Shown piece after piece: positions 19,031-28,365 of a stretch of 64,000 bases of DNA; within the stretch, counting starts at the first letter, position 1; each line of letters starts with the position of its first letter. The notes beneath the pieces were generated by a model. That model searched no databases, was not told where the DNA came from, and was given only the letters and a program-made list of their open reading frames with translations. The position numbers were made by a program, and so were the translations under genes. The stretch is from Janthinobacterium sp. PC23-8 (GTDB lineage: Bacteria; Pseudomonadota; Gammaproteobacteria; Burkholderiales; Burkholderiaceae_D): NCBI RefSeq assembly GCF_002250505.1, contig NZ_NJGY01000001.1, positions 2,933,066-2,997,065 of the forward strand, written 5' to 3'.

Positions 19031-19324
19031 ATGGACGTCCACTTTACCCTCGGGGCCGATGCGTTTGTCTGGGATGTTGCCAAAGCGCAGCTGAACCAGC
19101 GCAAGCATGGCGTCCGGTTCGAAGAGGCGGCCCAGGTATTTGGCGATCCGTTCTTTGTGCTGGTCGAGGCGTCGCGCAAGGATGAGGCGCGCGACGCGGC
19201 CATCGGCTTCGATGCCAGCGCACGCTTGCTGTTCGTGGTGCATGTCGAGATCGAGGACGTCGCCATCCGTATTATTTCCGCCCGCCTGGCGGAGCAGAAG
19301 GAGGAAATGCAATATGTTGTCTGA
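19031..19324 (+). CDS. brnT: BrnT family toxin (ribonuclease)
   Basis: 97 residues. The opening FVWDVAKAQLNQRKHGVRFE followed by EAAQVFGDP is the characteristic BrnT signature (W-D-x-x-K ... N-x-x-K-H-G-V-x-F-x-E-A-x-x-V-F). BrnT has a RelE-like fold and cleaves RNA, arresting growth. There is no Shine-Dalgarno sequence and the predicted transcript begins at the ATG. The 3' end overlaps the antitoxin gene by 11 bases, the usual toxin-first BrnTA order. Confidence 0.9.
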   Translation: MDVHFTLGADAFVWDVAKAQLNQRKHGVRFEEAAQVFGDPFFVLVEASRKDEARDAAIGFDASARLLFVVHVEIEDVAIRIISARLAEQKEEMQYVV

Positions 19325-19598
19325 ACGCTTGAAAACCCGCCTGGCGAAAGACCGTCCCATGACGTCGATCACCTTGCGCATCCCGGTCGACGTGGTCGAC
19401 GCCATGAAAGAGATCGCCCCGCTGCGCGGTTTCGCCGGCTACCAGACCTTGCTCAAGTCCTATCTGAGCGAAGGCCTGCGCCGCGACGAGACGCAGTTTG
19501 CGCAGGGCTCGACGGCGCGCCTGATCGAGGCCCTGAGAAAACGCGGCGTGCCCGAGGCGCTGCTGCGCGACGCCGAGCGCGAATCGGCAGCTGCCTAG
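19314..19598 (+). CDS. brnA: BrnA-like ribbon-helix-helix antitoxin
   Basis: 94 residues. ATG 19314 is preceded by AGGAGGAAA, a strong ribosome site inside the toxin gene. A basic N-terminus leads into a ribbon-helix-helix core (MTSITLRIPVDVVDAMKEIA, then GFAGYQTLLKSYLSEGL). The GYQTLL... pattern resembles the GYQTRINAALR helix of BrnA. The ~35-residue C-terminal extension is longer than I would expect for BrnA. It should neutralise BrnT and, with it, repress the palindromic promoter. The gene ends three bases before the convergent phosphoethanolamine transferase gene. Confidence 0.82.
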   Translation: MLSERLKTRLAKDRPMTSITLRIPVDVVDAMKEIAPLRGFAGYQTLLKSYLSEGLRRDETQFAQGSTARLIEALRKRGVPEALLRDAERESAAA

Positions 19599-19601
19599 CC
19601 T

Positions 19602-21458
19602 TTATTTTTCCTGCTTCTGCGGCGTGCTCCTGTCGATCACTTCATGGCAGTCGCCGCGGATGGTGGCGTTGTCGTAGTTGGTCCAGCCATAGCTGTCGAC
19701 GTAGCGCTTGTGCTGCCTGAAGCGGGCGTTGGCAATGCTCCATTCGGGTTGTTCGCCGGCGTAGCGGATGTCGCCCAGGTCGAGCAGGGTGTGGAACATG
19801 TTTTCGGTCGACAGTTTCGACTTTTGATGGCGGCGCACCTGTTTTACCTTGTCCGGGTAGCGCTGCGCAAATTGCGGCGAATACCAGACAAACGACGGCA
19901 CGTGGAATTCGAACTGCGTGTTGTGGCCGTGGAAGGCCAGGCGGCAGCTGCCGTCGTACAGGGTCTGGCCGTGGTCGGACACATACAGGAGCGAGCTGCG
20001 CAGTGCCGTGCGCTCGCCGTCGTCCTTCAGCATGCCGATCACGCTGGACAAGAACCAGTCGGTGTACAGGATCGAGCTGTCGTAGCTGTTGTTCAGTTGC
20101 GGCTTGATGGCCGTGTCGGTATAGACGGGCTTGTCGACGCCGAACAGCGAGGGCTGCCACTTGTCGAACTCCTTCGGGTAGCGCTGGCTGTAGTTCCAGT
20201 GGCTGCCCAGGGTGTGCAGCACGATCAGTTTTTTCGGCGCCGGGTCGGCCAGCGCGTTTTTCAACGGGTCCAATAAAATCTGGTCGAAGTTCGAGTTGTT
20301 GGTAAAGCCGCCCAGGTTCAAGAACTGCACCACGTCGGCTTCCTTGGCAAACACCGAGACGGGCGTGTCGAACTTGCCGAACGAGATCTGGTTCGACAGC
20401 CAGTAGGTCTTGAAGCCCGCTTCCTTGTAGGCGGACAGGAACGATTTTTCCGAAAAGCCGGCCTTCAGGCTTTCCGTGGCCTTTTTACGCGACACGATGA
20501 CGGGCACCGACAAACGCGTGGCCGAGACGGCCGTGATGACATCGGCGAGCGGCACCAGGTTTGTTTCCTGCTTGAGCAGGGGATTGGTCTCGCGTGCGTA
20601 GCCGTTCAGGCTCCAGCGGTCGTAGCGCGACGATTCGCCGATCACCATCAGCACCACTTCCGGCTGCGTGTCCGGCTCCTGCTGGTGGGCGCCGAAGGTG
20701 AAGTTGCTGTTTTTCTTGCCCAGTTCGGCCAGGTACTGGCGTTCCTTGTAGAAATCGACACCGCGCGCCATCAGACCGAAGGGCCAGGCGCCGCTGACGG
20801 TGGCAAAGCCGTATGGCAGATGCATCCAGTGTGGCAGGCTGGGCCAGTCCAGCCCGGTCTCGTCGGCGCCCTCGATGCCGGCCACCTCAAGCACGCTGCC
20901 GGCGTCGGCGCTGGCGGACGCTGCGCTGGCCGCCGGCGCGCTGGCGGCAAAGCCGAATTCCTGGCCATACAGCCAGCTTGCGCCCAGCAGCAGCAGCAGC
21001 ACGAAAACGATGGGCCGGCTCCTGCCGCGCCAGTGCAGGCTGTGCGTGCGCGTGGCCGCATACCAGCTGAGCAGGCACCATGCGACCACGGCCAGCATGA
21101 CGGCGCCCATCAGCCATACTTTCTGGCCCAGGAACTCCATCGCTTCCTTGGGGCTGGTCTCGAAGATGATGCCCAGGTGGTGTGTGGAAATGCCCTGGCC
21201 GTAGAACACGAACAGGTAAATCTCGGTCGGCAGCGCCAGGAAGGCCGGCGCCAGCAGCCAGTGAAACCAGGCCGGGCGCTGGAAGATGCTCCATACGGCC
21301 AGCCAGGCCAGCAGCTCAAAGCTGAGCAGTTGCCACGGATGCTCGGGCGCGCGTCCCAGCAGCGCGGGCAGGAAGGGCACGGCCGTGAGCAGGGCGTAGG
21401 TCAGCAGCAAGAAGGCGGTGGCCAGGCTGGTACCGGCTGGGCGAAACAAGGAGCGCAT
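19602..21458 (-). CDS. Phosphoethanolamine transferase (sulfatase-fold inner-membrane enzyme)
   Basis: 618 residues from ATG 21458; no Shine-Dalgarno is visible, and an ATG 45 bases further upstream (21503) is possible. The N-terminal ~165 residues form about five membrane helices. The catalytic domain begins at VVLMVIGESSRYDRWSLNGY (about 268-286), where EptA-type enzymes carry GET with a nucleophilic Thr; here Ser276/Ser277 fill that place. YVSDHGQTLYDG and AFHGHNTQF supply the zinc-binding Asp/His. Such enzymes decorate lipid A, core sugars or membrane-derived glucans with phosphoethanolamine. An Ala/Ser-rich linker (about 170-187) separates membrane and soluble parts. The acceptor is not predictable. 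Confidence 0.88.
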   Translation of the reverse strand: MRSLFRPAGTSLATAFLLLTYALLTAVPFLPALLGRAPEHPWQLLSFELLAWLAVWSIFQRPAWFHWLLAPAFLALPTEIYLFVFYGQGISTHHLGIIFETSPKEAMEFLGQKVWLMGAVMLAVVAWCLLSWYAATRTHSLHWRGRSRPIVFVLLLLLGASWLYGQEFGFAASAPAASAASASADAGSVLEVAGIEGADETGLDWPSLPHWMHLPYGFATVSGAWPFGLMARGVDFYKERQYLAELGKKNSNFTFGAHQQEPDTQPEVVLMVIGESSRYDRWSLNGYARETNPLLKQETNLVPLADVITAVSATRLSVPVIVSRKKATESLKAGFSEKSFLSAYKEAGFKTYWLSNQISFGKFDTPVSVFAKEADVVQFLNLGGFTNNSNFDQILLDPLKNALADPAPKKLIVLHTLGSHWNYSQRYPKEFDKWQPSLFGVDKPVYTDTAIKPQLNNSYDSSILYTDWFLSSVIGMLKDDGERTALRSSLLYVSDHGQTLYDGSCRLAFHGHNTQFEFHVPSFVWYSPQFAQRYPDKVKQVRRHQKSKLSTENMFHTLLDLGDIRYAGEQPEWSIANARFRQHKRYVDSYGWTNYDNATIRGDCHEVIDRSTPQKQEK

Positions 21459-21850
21459 AAAGGGTGGGCGGCGAGGCGGCGGCGAAAAAATGTCCGCTAT
21501 TATCATTCCTTTTGCTGTCTTGCGGTCGTTCAACACGGGGCCCGCCAGCACGGTGCGATCAGGGCCTGCGCAGGAAAAATTGGCGTAAATGCCACGAACG
21601 TGCGTTTACTTTGCTCTTTTTTATAGCAAAAAGCCGTAAACTGATTGACCCCCTGTAACACAAGGTCTAAACTAGCGAGTTCTCGATTTTATTCTGCACA
21701 TCGTTTACGTGTTACCTGGCATTTGCTGGCCGCTCCTCGTCGAGTGGCTGCGGGTGCCTGCGGTGTGGAACGATAAGGCGGGACGAGGTTTTAGTCGCCG
21801 GGCAGCAATGTCCGGGTTATTAATCGTAGTTTTTTGTTGGATTTATAACG
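21459..21850 (+). promoter_or_regulatory. 392-bp spacer: str operon promoter and leader region
   Basis: No convincing gene lies here. The first ~140 bp serve the divergent transferase gene. The str promoter is at 21645-21673, leaving a leader of about 170 nt before rpsL. The leader contains the inverted repeat CCTCGTC (21735-21741)/GACGAGG (21782-21788), which could close a 40-nt loop just upstream of TTTTAG. Confidence 0.6.
21645..21673 (+). promoter_or_regulatory. Sigma-70 promoter of the str operon (rpsL)
   Basis: TTGACC (21645-21650), 17-bp spacer, TAAACT (21668-21673): a near-consensus housekeeping promoter. It implies that rpsL-rpsG-fusA-tuf are transcribed independently of rpoBC, which is not in the window. 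Confidence 0.75.
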
Positions 21851-22234
21851 ATGCCAACCATCAATCAATTGATTCGCAATCCACGCGTCGCCTTGACCGT
21901 GAAGAGCAAATCGCCGGCGCTGGAAAACAGCCCGCAAAAACGTGGCGTTTGCACACGTGTTTACACCACGACGCCAAAAAAGCCTAACTCGGCTCTGCGT
22001 AAAGTCGCCAAAGTGCGTCTGACCAACGGTTTCGAAGTCATTTCGTACATCGGCGGTGAAGGCCACAACCTGCAAGAGCACAGCGTTGTTCTGCTGCGCG
22101 GCGGTCGTGTAAAAGATTTGCCAGGTGTTCGTTACCACATGGTTCGCGGTGCTCTGGATACCCAAGGCGTCAAAGACCGTAAGCAATCGCGTTCGAAATA
22201 CGGTACCAAGCGCGCTAAAGCAGGCAAGAAGTAA
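21851..22234 (+). CDS. rpsL: 30S ribosomal protein S12
   Basis: 127 residues, the usual length plus two or three. It decodes at the ribosomal A site. The hallmark [13 protein letters not shown] is intact, including K43, and [10 protein letters not shown] includes K88 and D89 (the methylthiolation site), so no classical streptomycin-resistance substitution is visible. The ribosome site is weak (TTGGAT, spacing about 8). First gene of the str operon; 150 nt separate it from rpsG. Confidence 0.98.
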   Translation: MPTINQLIRNPRVALTVKSKSPALENSPQKRGVCTRVYTTTPKKPNSALRKVAKVRLTNGFEVISYIGGEGHNLQEHSVVLLRGGRVKDLPGVRYHMVRGALDTQGVKDRKQSRSKYGTKRAKAGKK

Positions 22235-22290
22235 TAGTTGTAGCAGCAAACCCAAGTTTCGCTCAGTGGCAACTAGCTAAGTGAATGTAG

Positions 22291-22308
22291 TCGACCGCAT
22301 CTGGTCGA
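22291..22308 (+). promoter_or_regulatory. Hairpin in the rpsL-rpsG spacer
   Basis: TCGACC (22291-22296) and GGTCGA (22303-22308) form a 6-bp stem with a 6-nt loop inside the unusually long 150-nt spacer. In E. coli the same spacer is where S7 represses the str operon; an equivalent role here is inferred from position only. Confidence 0.35.
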
Positions 22309-22384
22309 GTAAGTGGGTGACTATGATGGTCGTCCGCGAGTGTGCGAAGAACGCGCGCTCAACTGAAGATTGAAAGGAATTGAT

Positions 22385-22855
22385 ATGCCACGTCGTCGTG
22401 AAGTACCCAAGCGCGAAATTTTGCCAGATCCAAAATTCGGCAACACTGATGTCGCCAAATTTGTGAACGTTCTGATGCTGTCCGGTAAGAAATCGGTTGC
22501 AGAAAACATCATCTACGGTGCTTTCGAGCACATCGCAGCAAAATCGGGTAAAGATCCACTCGAAGTTTTTGTTACCGCAATCAACAACGCCAAGCCGCTC
22601 GTTGAGGTGAAATCCCGTCGCGTCGGTGGTGCAAACTACCAGGTGCCGGTCGAAGTTCGCCCAGTGCGTCGTATGGCGCTGTCCATGCGTTGGTTGCGCG
22701 AAGCTGCTAACAAACGCAGCGAAAAATCGATGCCACAACGCCTCGGCGGTGAGCTGATGGAAGCGGCTGAAAGCCGCGGCGGCGCGATGAAAAAACGCGA
22801 CGAAGTCCATCGCATGGCTGAAGCGAACAAAGCGTTCTCGCATTTCCGCTTCTAA
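22385..22855 (+). CDS. rpsG: 30S ribosomal protein S7
   Basis: 156 residues, exactly the family length. Start [12 protein letters not shown] is preceded by AAAGGAATTGAT. S7 nucleates assembly of the 30S head and, in enterobacteria, represses its own operon. The 16S rRNA-binding N-terminus (PRRREV, DPKFGN) and the helix [18 protein letters not shown] are intact. 108 bp separate it from fusA. Confidence 0.98.
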   Translation: MPRRREVPKREILPDPKFGNTDVAKFVNVLMLSGKKSVAENIIYGAFEHIAAKSGKDPLEVFVTAINNAKPLVEVKSRRVGGANYQVPVEVRPVRRMALSMRWLREAANKRSEKSMPQRLGGELMEAAESRGGAMKKRDEVHRMAEANKAFSHFRF

Positions 22856-22963
22856 TAAAAAGCCAGCTGCCGCAGGGTGGCTGTCAAGTATCTGTTGTTC
22901 GAGGCCGGGCTCATTTTTGCAAAAAAATGCTGCTCGGTTTTGTCCATTCATTTAGGATTAATT

Positions 22964-25069
22964 ATGGCCCGCAAGACCCCCATTGAGCGCTACCGCAATA
23001 TCGGTATCTCCGCTCACATCGATGCAGGTAAGACGACCACCACCGAACGCGTGCTGTTCTACACCGGCGTCAATCACAAGATTGGCGAAGTGCATGATGG
23101 CGCCGCCACCATGGACTGGATGGAGCAAGAGCAAGAGCGCGGCATCACGATTACGTCCGCAGCGACCACCTGTTTCTGGAAAGGGATGGCTAACAATTTC
23201 CCTGAGCACCACATCAACATCATCGACACCCCGGGCCACGTTGACTTCACCATTGAAGTTGAACGCTCGATGCGCGTGTTGGATGGCGCCTGCATGGTTT
23301 ACTGTGCGGTCGGCGGCGTGCAGCCACAATCGGAAACGGTATGGCGTCAGGCTAACAAGTACAAAGTGCCACGTCTGGCCTTCGTGAACAAGATGGACCG
23401 TACCGGCGCCAACTTCTTCAAGGTCTACGAGCAGATGCGTGCTCGCCTGAAAGCGAACCCGATTCCGCTGCAGATTCCTATCGGCGCCGAAGAGAACTTC
23501 CTGGGCGTGGTCGATCTGGTCAAGATGAAGGCAGTGTATTGGGACGACGCGTCGCAAGGCATGAAGTTCGACTACCGTGATATCCCTGCAGAGCTGGCTG
23601 ATCAAGCCGCCGAGTGGCGCGAGAAGATGGTCGAAGCCGCTGCCGAAGCGTCCGAAGAGCTGATGAACAAGTACCTGGAAGAAGGCGACCTGTCGGAAGC
23701 TGAAATCAAGGCTGCTCTGCGCATGCGTACGCTGGCCTCGGAAATCGTGCCAATGATGTGCGGCACCGCCTTTAAAAACAAGGGCGTGCAAGCCATGCTG
23801 GACGGCGTGATCGAATACCTGCCATCGCCACTGGACATCAAGCCAGTGCAGGGCATGGATGAAGACGACCAGCCGATCTTCCGTAAAGCCGACGACAACG
23901 AGAAATTCGCTGCGCTGGCATTCAAGATCATGACCGACCCGTTCGTCGGCCAGCTGATTTTCTTCCGCGTCTATTCGGGCACGATCAAGTCGGGCGACAC
24001 CGTCTACAATCCGATCAAGAACAAGAAAGAACGTCTTGGCCGTATTTTGCAGATGCATGCGAACCAGCGCGAAGAAATCAAGGAAGTGCACGCTGGCGAT
24101 ATCGCCGCCGCCGTTGGCCTGAAAGATGCAACCACGGGCGAAACCCTGTGCGATCCATCGGCCATCATCACCCTGGAAAAAATGGTTTTCCCTGAGCCAG
24201 TGATCTCGCAGGCCGTCGAGCCGAAGACCAAGGCTGACCAGGAAAAAATGGGCCTGGCGCTGAACCGCCTGGCGCAGGAAGATCCTTCGTTCCGCGTGAA
24301 GACCGATGAAGAATCGGGCCAGACCATCATCGGTGGTATGGGCGAGTTGCACCTGGAAATTATCGTTGACCGCATGAAACGTGAATTCAACGTCGAAGCG
24401 ACCGTCGGCAAGCCACAAGTGGCTTACCGCGAAACGATCCGCAAAACTTGCGAAGAGTCGGAAGGCAAATTCGTCAAGCAATCGGGTGGTCGTGGTCAAT
24501 ACGGTCACGTGGTTCTGAAGATCGAACCGCAAGAACCAGGCAAGGGTTTCGAATTCGTTGACGCGATCAAGGGCGGTACCGTTCCTCGCGAATACATCCC
24601 TGCAGTTGAAAAAGGTGTGCGCGACACGCTGACTTCGGGCGTGATGGCTGGCTACCCGGTCGTTGACGTCAAGGTCACGCTGTTCTTCGGTTCCTACCAT
24701 GATGTCGACTCGAACGAAAATGCATTCCGCATGGCCGCTTCGATGGCATTCAAAGATGGCTGCCGCAAAGCATCGCCAGTTATCCTGGAGCCGATGATGT
24801 CGGTGGAAGTGGAAACGCCGGAAGATTACGCCGGTACCGTGATGGGCGATCTGTCGTCGCGTCGCGGCATGGTGCAAGGTATGGACGAGATTGCTGGCGG
24901 TGGCGGCAAGATCATCAAGGCCGAAGTACCGCTGTCGGAAATGTTCGGCTACTCGACCTCGCTGCGCTCCGCAACGCAAGGCCGTGCGACTTACTCGATG
25001 GAATTCAAGCACTATTCGGAAGCTCCGAAACACGTGACTGAAGCAATCGTAAGCTCGAAAGCTAAGTAA
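22964..25069 (+). CDS. fusA: Elongation factor G
   Basis: 701 residues from ATG 22964, chosen because the protein then begins [20 protein letters not shown] as in other EF-Gs and AGGA lies upstream; the open frame extends 29 codons further without support. GTPase motifs: AHIDAGKT (G1), RGITIT (G2), DTPGHVDF (G3), NKMD (G4). It drives translocation and, with RRF, ribosome recycling. Codon use is strongly biased, as for a highly expressed gene. Confidence 0.98.
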   Translation: MARKTPIERYRNIGISAHIDAGKTTTTERVLFYTGVNHKIGEVHDGAATMDWMEQEQERGITITSAATTCFWKGMANNFPEHHINIIDTPGHVDFTIEVERSMRVLDGACMVYCAVGGVQPQSETVWRQANKYKVPRLAFVNKMDRTGANFFKVYEQMRARLKANPIPLQIPIGAEENFLGVVDLVKMKAVYWDDASQGMKFDYRDIPAELADQAAEWREKMVEAAAEASEELMNKYLEEGDLSEAEIKAALRMRTLASEIVPMMCGTAFKNKGVQAMLDGVIEYLPSPLDIKPVQGMDEDDQPIFRKADDNEKFAALAFKIMTDPFVGQLIFFRVYSGTIKSGDTVYNPIKNKKERLGRILQMHANQREEIKEVHAGDIAAAVGLKDATTGETLCDPSAIITLEKMVFPEPVISQAVEPKTKADQEKMGLALNRLAQEDPSFRVKTDEESGQTIIGGMGELHLEIIVDRMKREFNVEATVGKPQVAYRETIRKTCEESEGKFVKQSGGRGQYGHVVLKIEPQEPGKGFEFVDAIKGGTVPREYIPAVEKGVRDTLTSGVMAGYPVVDVKVTLFFGSYHDVDSNENAFRMAASMAFKDGCRKASPVILEPMMSVEVETPEDYAGTVMGDLSSRRGMVQGMDEIAGGGGKIIKAEVPLSEMFGYSTSLRSATQGRATYSMEFKHYSEAPKHVTEAIVSSKAK

Positions 25070-25079
25070 TTGTTGTGCC

Positions 25080-25107
25080 GGGCCGGCTTTCACGAGAATG
25101 CCGGCCC
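25080..25107 (+). other. GC-rich hairpin between fusA and tuf
   Basis: Perfect 8-bp stem GGGCCGGC/GCCGGCCC with a 12-nt loop, 34 bp before the tuf start. No T-run follows, so it is more likely an mRNA-stability or processing element than a terminator. Confidence 0.5.
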
Positions 25108-25141
25108 CTACATTTAAATCATTGTTCTAAGGAAGAATAAA

Positions 25142-26332
25142 ATGGCAAAAGGTAAATTCGAACGGACCAAGCCGCACGTCAACGTCGGCACCATCGGCCA
25201 CGTCGACCACGGTAAAACCACGCTGACCGCTGCAATCGCAACGGTTCTGTCGAAGAAATTCGGCGGCGAAGCCAAAGCATACGACCAGATCGATGCGGCT
25301 CCAGAAGAAAAAGCACGCGGCATTACCATCAACACCGCTCACGTCGAGTACGAAACGGCTGCGCGTCACTACGCGCACGTTGACTGCCCGGGCCACGCCG
25401 ATTACATCAAGAACATGATTACCGGTGCAGCACAGATGGACGGCGCGATCCTGGTTTGCTCGGCAGCTGACGGCCCGATGCCACAGACCCGCGAACACAT
25501 CCTGCTGGCCCGTCAAGTTGGCGTTCCATACATCATCGTGTTCCTGAACAAGTGCGACCTGGTCGACGACGCAGAGCTGCTGGAACTGGTTGAAATGGAA
25601 GTGCGCGAGCTGTTGTCGAAATATGAATTCCCAGGCGACGACGTGCCTATCATCAAAGGTTCGGCCCGTATGGCGCTGGAAGGCAAAGAAGGCGAAATGG
25701 GCGTGGACGCAGTGCTGCGTCTGGCCGATGCGCTGGACTCGTACATCCCGACGCCAGAGCGCGCAGTTGACGGTGCGTTCCTGATGCCAGTGGAAGACGT
25801 GTTCTCGATCTCGGGTCGCGGTACCGTGGTAACCGGTCGTATCGAACGCGGCATCATCAAGGTCGGCGAAGAGATCGAAATCGTCGGCATCACCGATACC
25901 GTCAAAACGACTTGCACCGGCGTGGAAATGTTCCGCAAGCTGCTGGACCAGGGTCAGGCAGGCGACAACGTTGGTCTGCTGCTGCGCGGCACCAAGCGTG
26001 AAGACGTGCAACGTGGTCAAGTGCTGGCAAAACCAGGCTCGATCAAGCCACACGCTCACTTCACCGGCGAGATCTATGTCCTGTCGAAAGACGAAGGCGG
26101 CCGTCACACGCCATTCTTCAACAACTATCGTCCACAGTTCTACTTCCGTACGACGGACGTGACCGGTTCGATCGAGTTGCCAGCAGACAAAGAAATGGTC
26201 ATGCCAGGCGATAACGTGTCGATCACCGTCAAGCTGATCAACCCGATCGCGATGGAAGAAGGTCTGCGCTTCGCTATCCGCGAAGGCGGCCGTACCGTTG
26301 GTGCTGGTGTTGTTGCAAAAATCCTGGCTTAA
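25142..26332 (+). CDS. tuf: Elongation factor Tu
   Basis: 396 residues. GTPase motifs GHVDHGKT (19-26), [17 protein letters not shown]. It delivers aminoacyl-tRNA to the ribosome. Start [20 protein letters not shown] is preceded by AAGGAAGA. Beta-proteobacteria usually have a second, nearly identical tuf near secE-nusG; that copy is not in this window. A terminator-like hairpin follows. Confidence 0.98.
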   Translation: MAKGKFERTKPHVNVGTIGHVDHGKTTLTAAIATVLSKKFGGEAKAYDQIDAAPEEKARGITINTAHVEYETAARHYAHVDCPGHADYIKNMITGAAQMDGAILVCSAADGPMPQTREHILLARQVGVPYIIVFLNKCDLVDDAELLELVEMEVRELLSKYEFPGDDVPIIKGSARMALEGKEGEMGVDAVLRLADALDSYIPTPERAVDGAFLMPVEDVFSISGRGTVVTGRIERGIIKVGEEIEIVGITDTVKTTCTGVEMFRKLLDQGQAGDNVGLLLRGTKREDVQRGQVLAKPGSIKPHAHFTGEIYVLSKDEGGRHTPFFNNYRPQFYFRTTDVTGSIELPADKEMVMPGDNVSITVKLINPIAMEEGLRFAIREGGRTVGAGVVAKILA

Positions 26333-26351
26333 TTCTTCAGCCTGCTAAAAG

Positions 26352-26385
26352 AGAAGACGCGTCGTCGCCCGGCGCCCTTCTTTTT
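26352..26385 (+). terminator. Probable terminator after tuf
   Basis: AGAAG (26352-26356) pairs with CTTCT (26377-26381) and CGC (26358-26360) with GCG (26372-26374), leaving a bulge, and a T-tract follows. The imperfect stem suggests only partial termination. Confidence 0.45.
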
Positions 26386-26415
26386 GATCAACTGCCGGGG
26401 TTGGCAAGCATTTTG

Positions 26416-26425
26416 GTGCTATCAT
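26416..26425 (+). promoter_or_regulatory. Extended -10 promoter before rpsJ
   Basis: TG-C-TATCAT is an extended -10. The nearest -35-like box, TTGGCA (26401-26406), is only 13 bp away. The implied start is about 80 nt before rpsJ, with a small hairpin CTGACG/CGTCAG (26433-26451) in the leader. Confidence 0.5.
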
Positions 26426-26512
26426 GTCGACCCTGACGGTTGTAGCGTCAGAAATTCCCGTATCACCTCATTGCCGTGCAGACCGCGCGGTTCGTTCTTT
26501 TAAGGAAATATC

Positions 26513-26830
26513 ATGTCGGCACCAAACCAGAAAATCCGTATCCGCCTGAAGGCTTTCGATTACAAACTGATCGACCAGTCGGCTCTGGAAATCGTTGAAA
26601 CCGCGAAGCGCACCGGCGCTGTCGTCAAAGGCCCAGTACCACTGCCTACCCGTATTCAGCGTTTCGATGTGCTGCGTTCCCCGCACGTCAACAAAACTTC
26701 GCGCGATCAGTTCGAGATCCGTACGCACCAACGCCTGATGGACATCGTTGACCCAACGGACAAAACCGTTGACGCACTGATGAAGCTGGACCTGCCAGCC
26801 GGTGTTGATGTCGAAATCAAACTGCAATAA
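26513..26830 (+). CDS. rpsJ: 30S ribosomal protein S10
   Basis: 105 residues, two more than E. coli. The block [20 protein letters not shown] and the loop that contacts NusB are intact, so it should serve both in the ribosome and in antitermination. Preceded by AAGGAAATATC. In most bacteria rplC follows within the same operon, but here a strong terminator follows and rplC lies 4.7 kb away. Confidence 0.98.
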   Translation: MSAPNQKIRIRLKAFDYKLIDQSALEIVETAKRTGAVVKGPVPLPTRIQRFDVLRSPHVNKTSRDQFEIRTHQRLMDIVDPTDKTVDALMKLDLPAGVDVEIKLQ

Positions 26831-26876
26831 TCGATTCAAGGCGGCGGCCAGGGTTCCCTGAACGCCAGTCTGTAAA

Positions 26877-26915
26877 AGCCGGGCCTGTTCGTGATCGAAC
26901 CGGCCCGGTTTTTTT
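26877..26915 (+). terminator. Strong intrinsic terminator directly after rpsJ
   Basis: CCGGGCC (26879-26885) pairs with GGCCCGG (26902-26908); inside, GTTCG (26887-26891) pairs with CGAAC (26896-26900), giving a 12-bp stem with one mismatch, followed by seven T. It should end transcription before the cre locus. Confidence 0.9.
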
Positions 26916-26928
26916 ATGTCCGCATCCC

Positions 26929-27498
26929 TTATTTCAGGATGGCGGCCGTTTCCATGAAGCGCCTGCCCAGCGCCGCCTGCGCTCCGCCCTGCAGCTGTTT
27001 CGCGTACTGCTGCAGCACTTCGGCCGCATAGGCGCGCGAGGTGTCGGGCAGCTTGTGCAGCACTGGCAGCGAGCGTTCCAGATAGGCCGCGCCCTCCTGC
27101 CATTTGCCTTGCGCCGACAGGGCCGAGGCCAGTTCCACCAGGCGCCGGCCGATGCGCGCGTCGCTGCGCGGCAGGGCCGCCTCTTCGGTCGCCAGCGCCT
27201 GCTTGTACAGCGCTTCGGCTTCCACATGCTTGCCCAGCAGGCGCTTGACGCGGCCCAGGTTGTACTGGCGCTGCGACAGCAGCTCGTCTTTGGCGCCAGC
27301 CTTGATGGCGCTGTCGAGCGCCCGGGTGCAGGCCAGTTCCGCTTCGGCCAGCTGCCCCTTGAGTTCGGCAGCATTGCAGGCGTCGTGCTGCGCGCTGGAG
27401 GCGGCCAGACCCGGGGAAGAAGCGGCGGGATCGGACGTGGTGGCGCAGCCGGCCAGCAGGCTGGCGGCGCATAACAGGCTGATAGTGGATGTCTTCAT
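26929..27498 (-). CDS. TPR-containing lipoprotein of unknown function
   Basis: 189 residues. Signal peptide with lipobox LLAGC (Cys18), so a lipidated membrane-anchored protein. After a low-complexity Ala/Ser spacer come tetratricopeptide-like helices (SQRQYNLGRVKRLLGKHVEA, EALYKQALATEE, VELASALSAQGKWQEGAAYL). Such proteins are scaffolds for envelope complexes. It is the only minus-strand gene in the ribosomal region, lying between the rpsJ terminator and the divergent creB. The partner is unknown. Confidence 0.8.
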   Translation of the reverse strand: MKTSTISLLCAASLLAGCATTSDPAASSPGLAASSAQHDACNAAELKGQLAEAELACTRALDSAIKAGAKDELLSQRQYNLGRVKRLLGKHVEAEALYKQALATEEAALPRSDARIGRRLVELASALSAQGKWQEGAAYLERSLPVLHKLPDTSRAYAAEVLQQYAKQLQGGAQAALGRRFMETAAILK

Positions 27499-27674
27499 GA
27501 TTTCCTCGTGCGGGCAGTCGATGCAGGTGCATCTCGTTGGAAGGCCCTGATGACTATACTATAACTAATTGACTGTGAGCATTTTTCGCGTGCTTGCGCG
27601 CGCCGGCGGCACGATTGACGCTGCTTGTCCGCGTCAGGGATACTCCGTCTTTCCTCCTTACCTGCGGCGCCGCC

Positions 27675-28364
27675 ATGACCCGTACCATCCTGATCGTTGA
27701 AGATGAACAGGCGATCGCCGACAGCATCGCCTACGCGCTGCGCACCGATGGTTTCACGCCGCGCCATGTGATGCTCGGCGAGCAGGCGCTTGCCCTGCTG
27801 CGTCATGACGACGCGCCGCAGCTGGTGGTGCTCGACATCGGCCTGCCCGACATGAGCGGCCTGGAAGCGTGCCGCCGGCTGCGCCAGTTCTCCGACGTGC
27901 CGGTGATTTTTCTCACCGCCCGCAGCGATGAAATCGACCGCATCGTCGGCCTGGAAATCGGCGCCGACGATTACGTGACAAAACCGTTTTCGCCGCGCGA
28001 ACTGGTGGCGCGCATTCGCGTCATCCTGCGCCGCGCCAGCGTGGCGCAGCCGCCGCCAACGGCGCCCACCGATGCCGCGCGCTTCGAACTGCGCGCCCTC
28101 GAAGCGCGCGTGCTGTTCCACGGCCAGCCGCTGGAGCTGACCCGCTACGAATACCTGCTGCTCAAAACCCTGCTCGAGCATCCGGGCCACGTGCTGTCGC
28201 GCGCGCAGCTGATGGAGCGCGTCTGGAGCGGTGCGCCCGATACGCTCGAGCGCACGGTTGACGCCCACGTGAAATCGTTGCGCGCCAAGCTGCGCGCCAT
28301 CGATGCCGGCGTTGAACCGATCCAGACGCACCGGGGTCTGGGCTACAGCCTGGCGCGCGCCTGA
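27675..28364 (+). CDS. creB: Response regulator CreB
   Basis: 229 residues from ATG 27675 (earlier frame lacks support). OmpR-type: receiver with D54 and K103, then a winged helix (LELTRYEYLLLKTLLEHPGH ... DTLERTVDAHVKSLRAKLRA). Identity with enterobacterial CreB is visible by eye over long stretches, e.g. LEIGADDYV.KPFSPRE and THRGLGYSL. CreB responds to growth in minimal media and to beta-lactam stress in some species, inducing creD. Followed by creC after one base between stop and start. Confidence 0.9.
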   Translation: MTRTILIVEDEQAIADSIAYALRTDGFTPRHVMLGEQALALLRHDDAPQLVVLDIGLPDMSGLEACRRLRQFSDVPVIFLTARSDEIDRIVGLEIGADDYVTKPFSPRELVARIRVILRRASVAQPPPTAPTDAARFELRALEARVLFHGQPLELTRYEYLLLKTLLEHPGHVLSRAQLMERVWSGAPDTLERTVDAHVKSLRAKLRAIDAGVEPIQTHRGLGYSLARA

Positions 28365-28365
28365 C

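Noticed and set aside
22958..25093. A 711-codon open frame on the minus strand opposite fusA, and many other long antisense frames
   Set aside because: They lie exactly opposite strongly biased coding genes, have odd composition (His/Arg/Gln-rich) and no ribosome sites; they are by-products of the codon use of the real genes.
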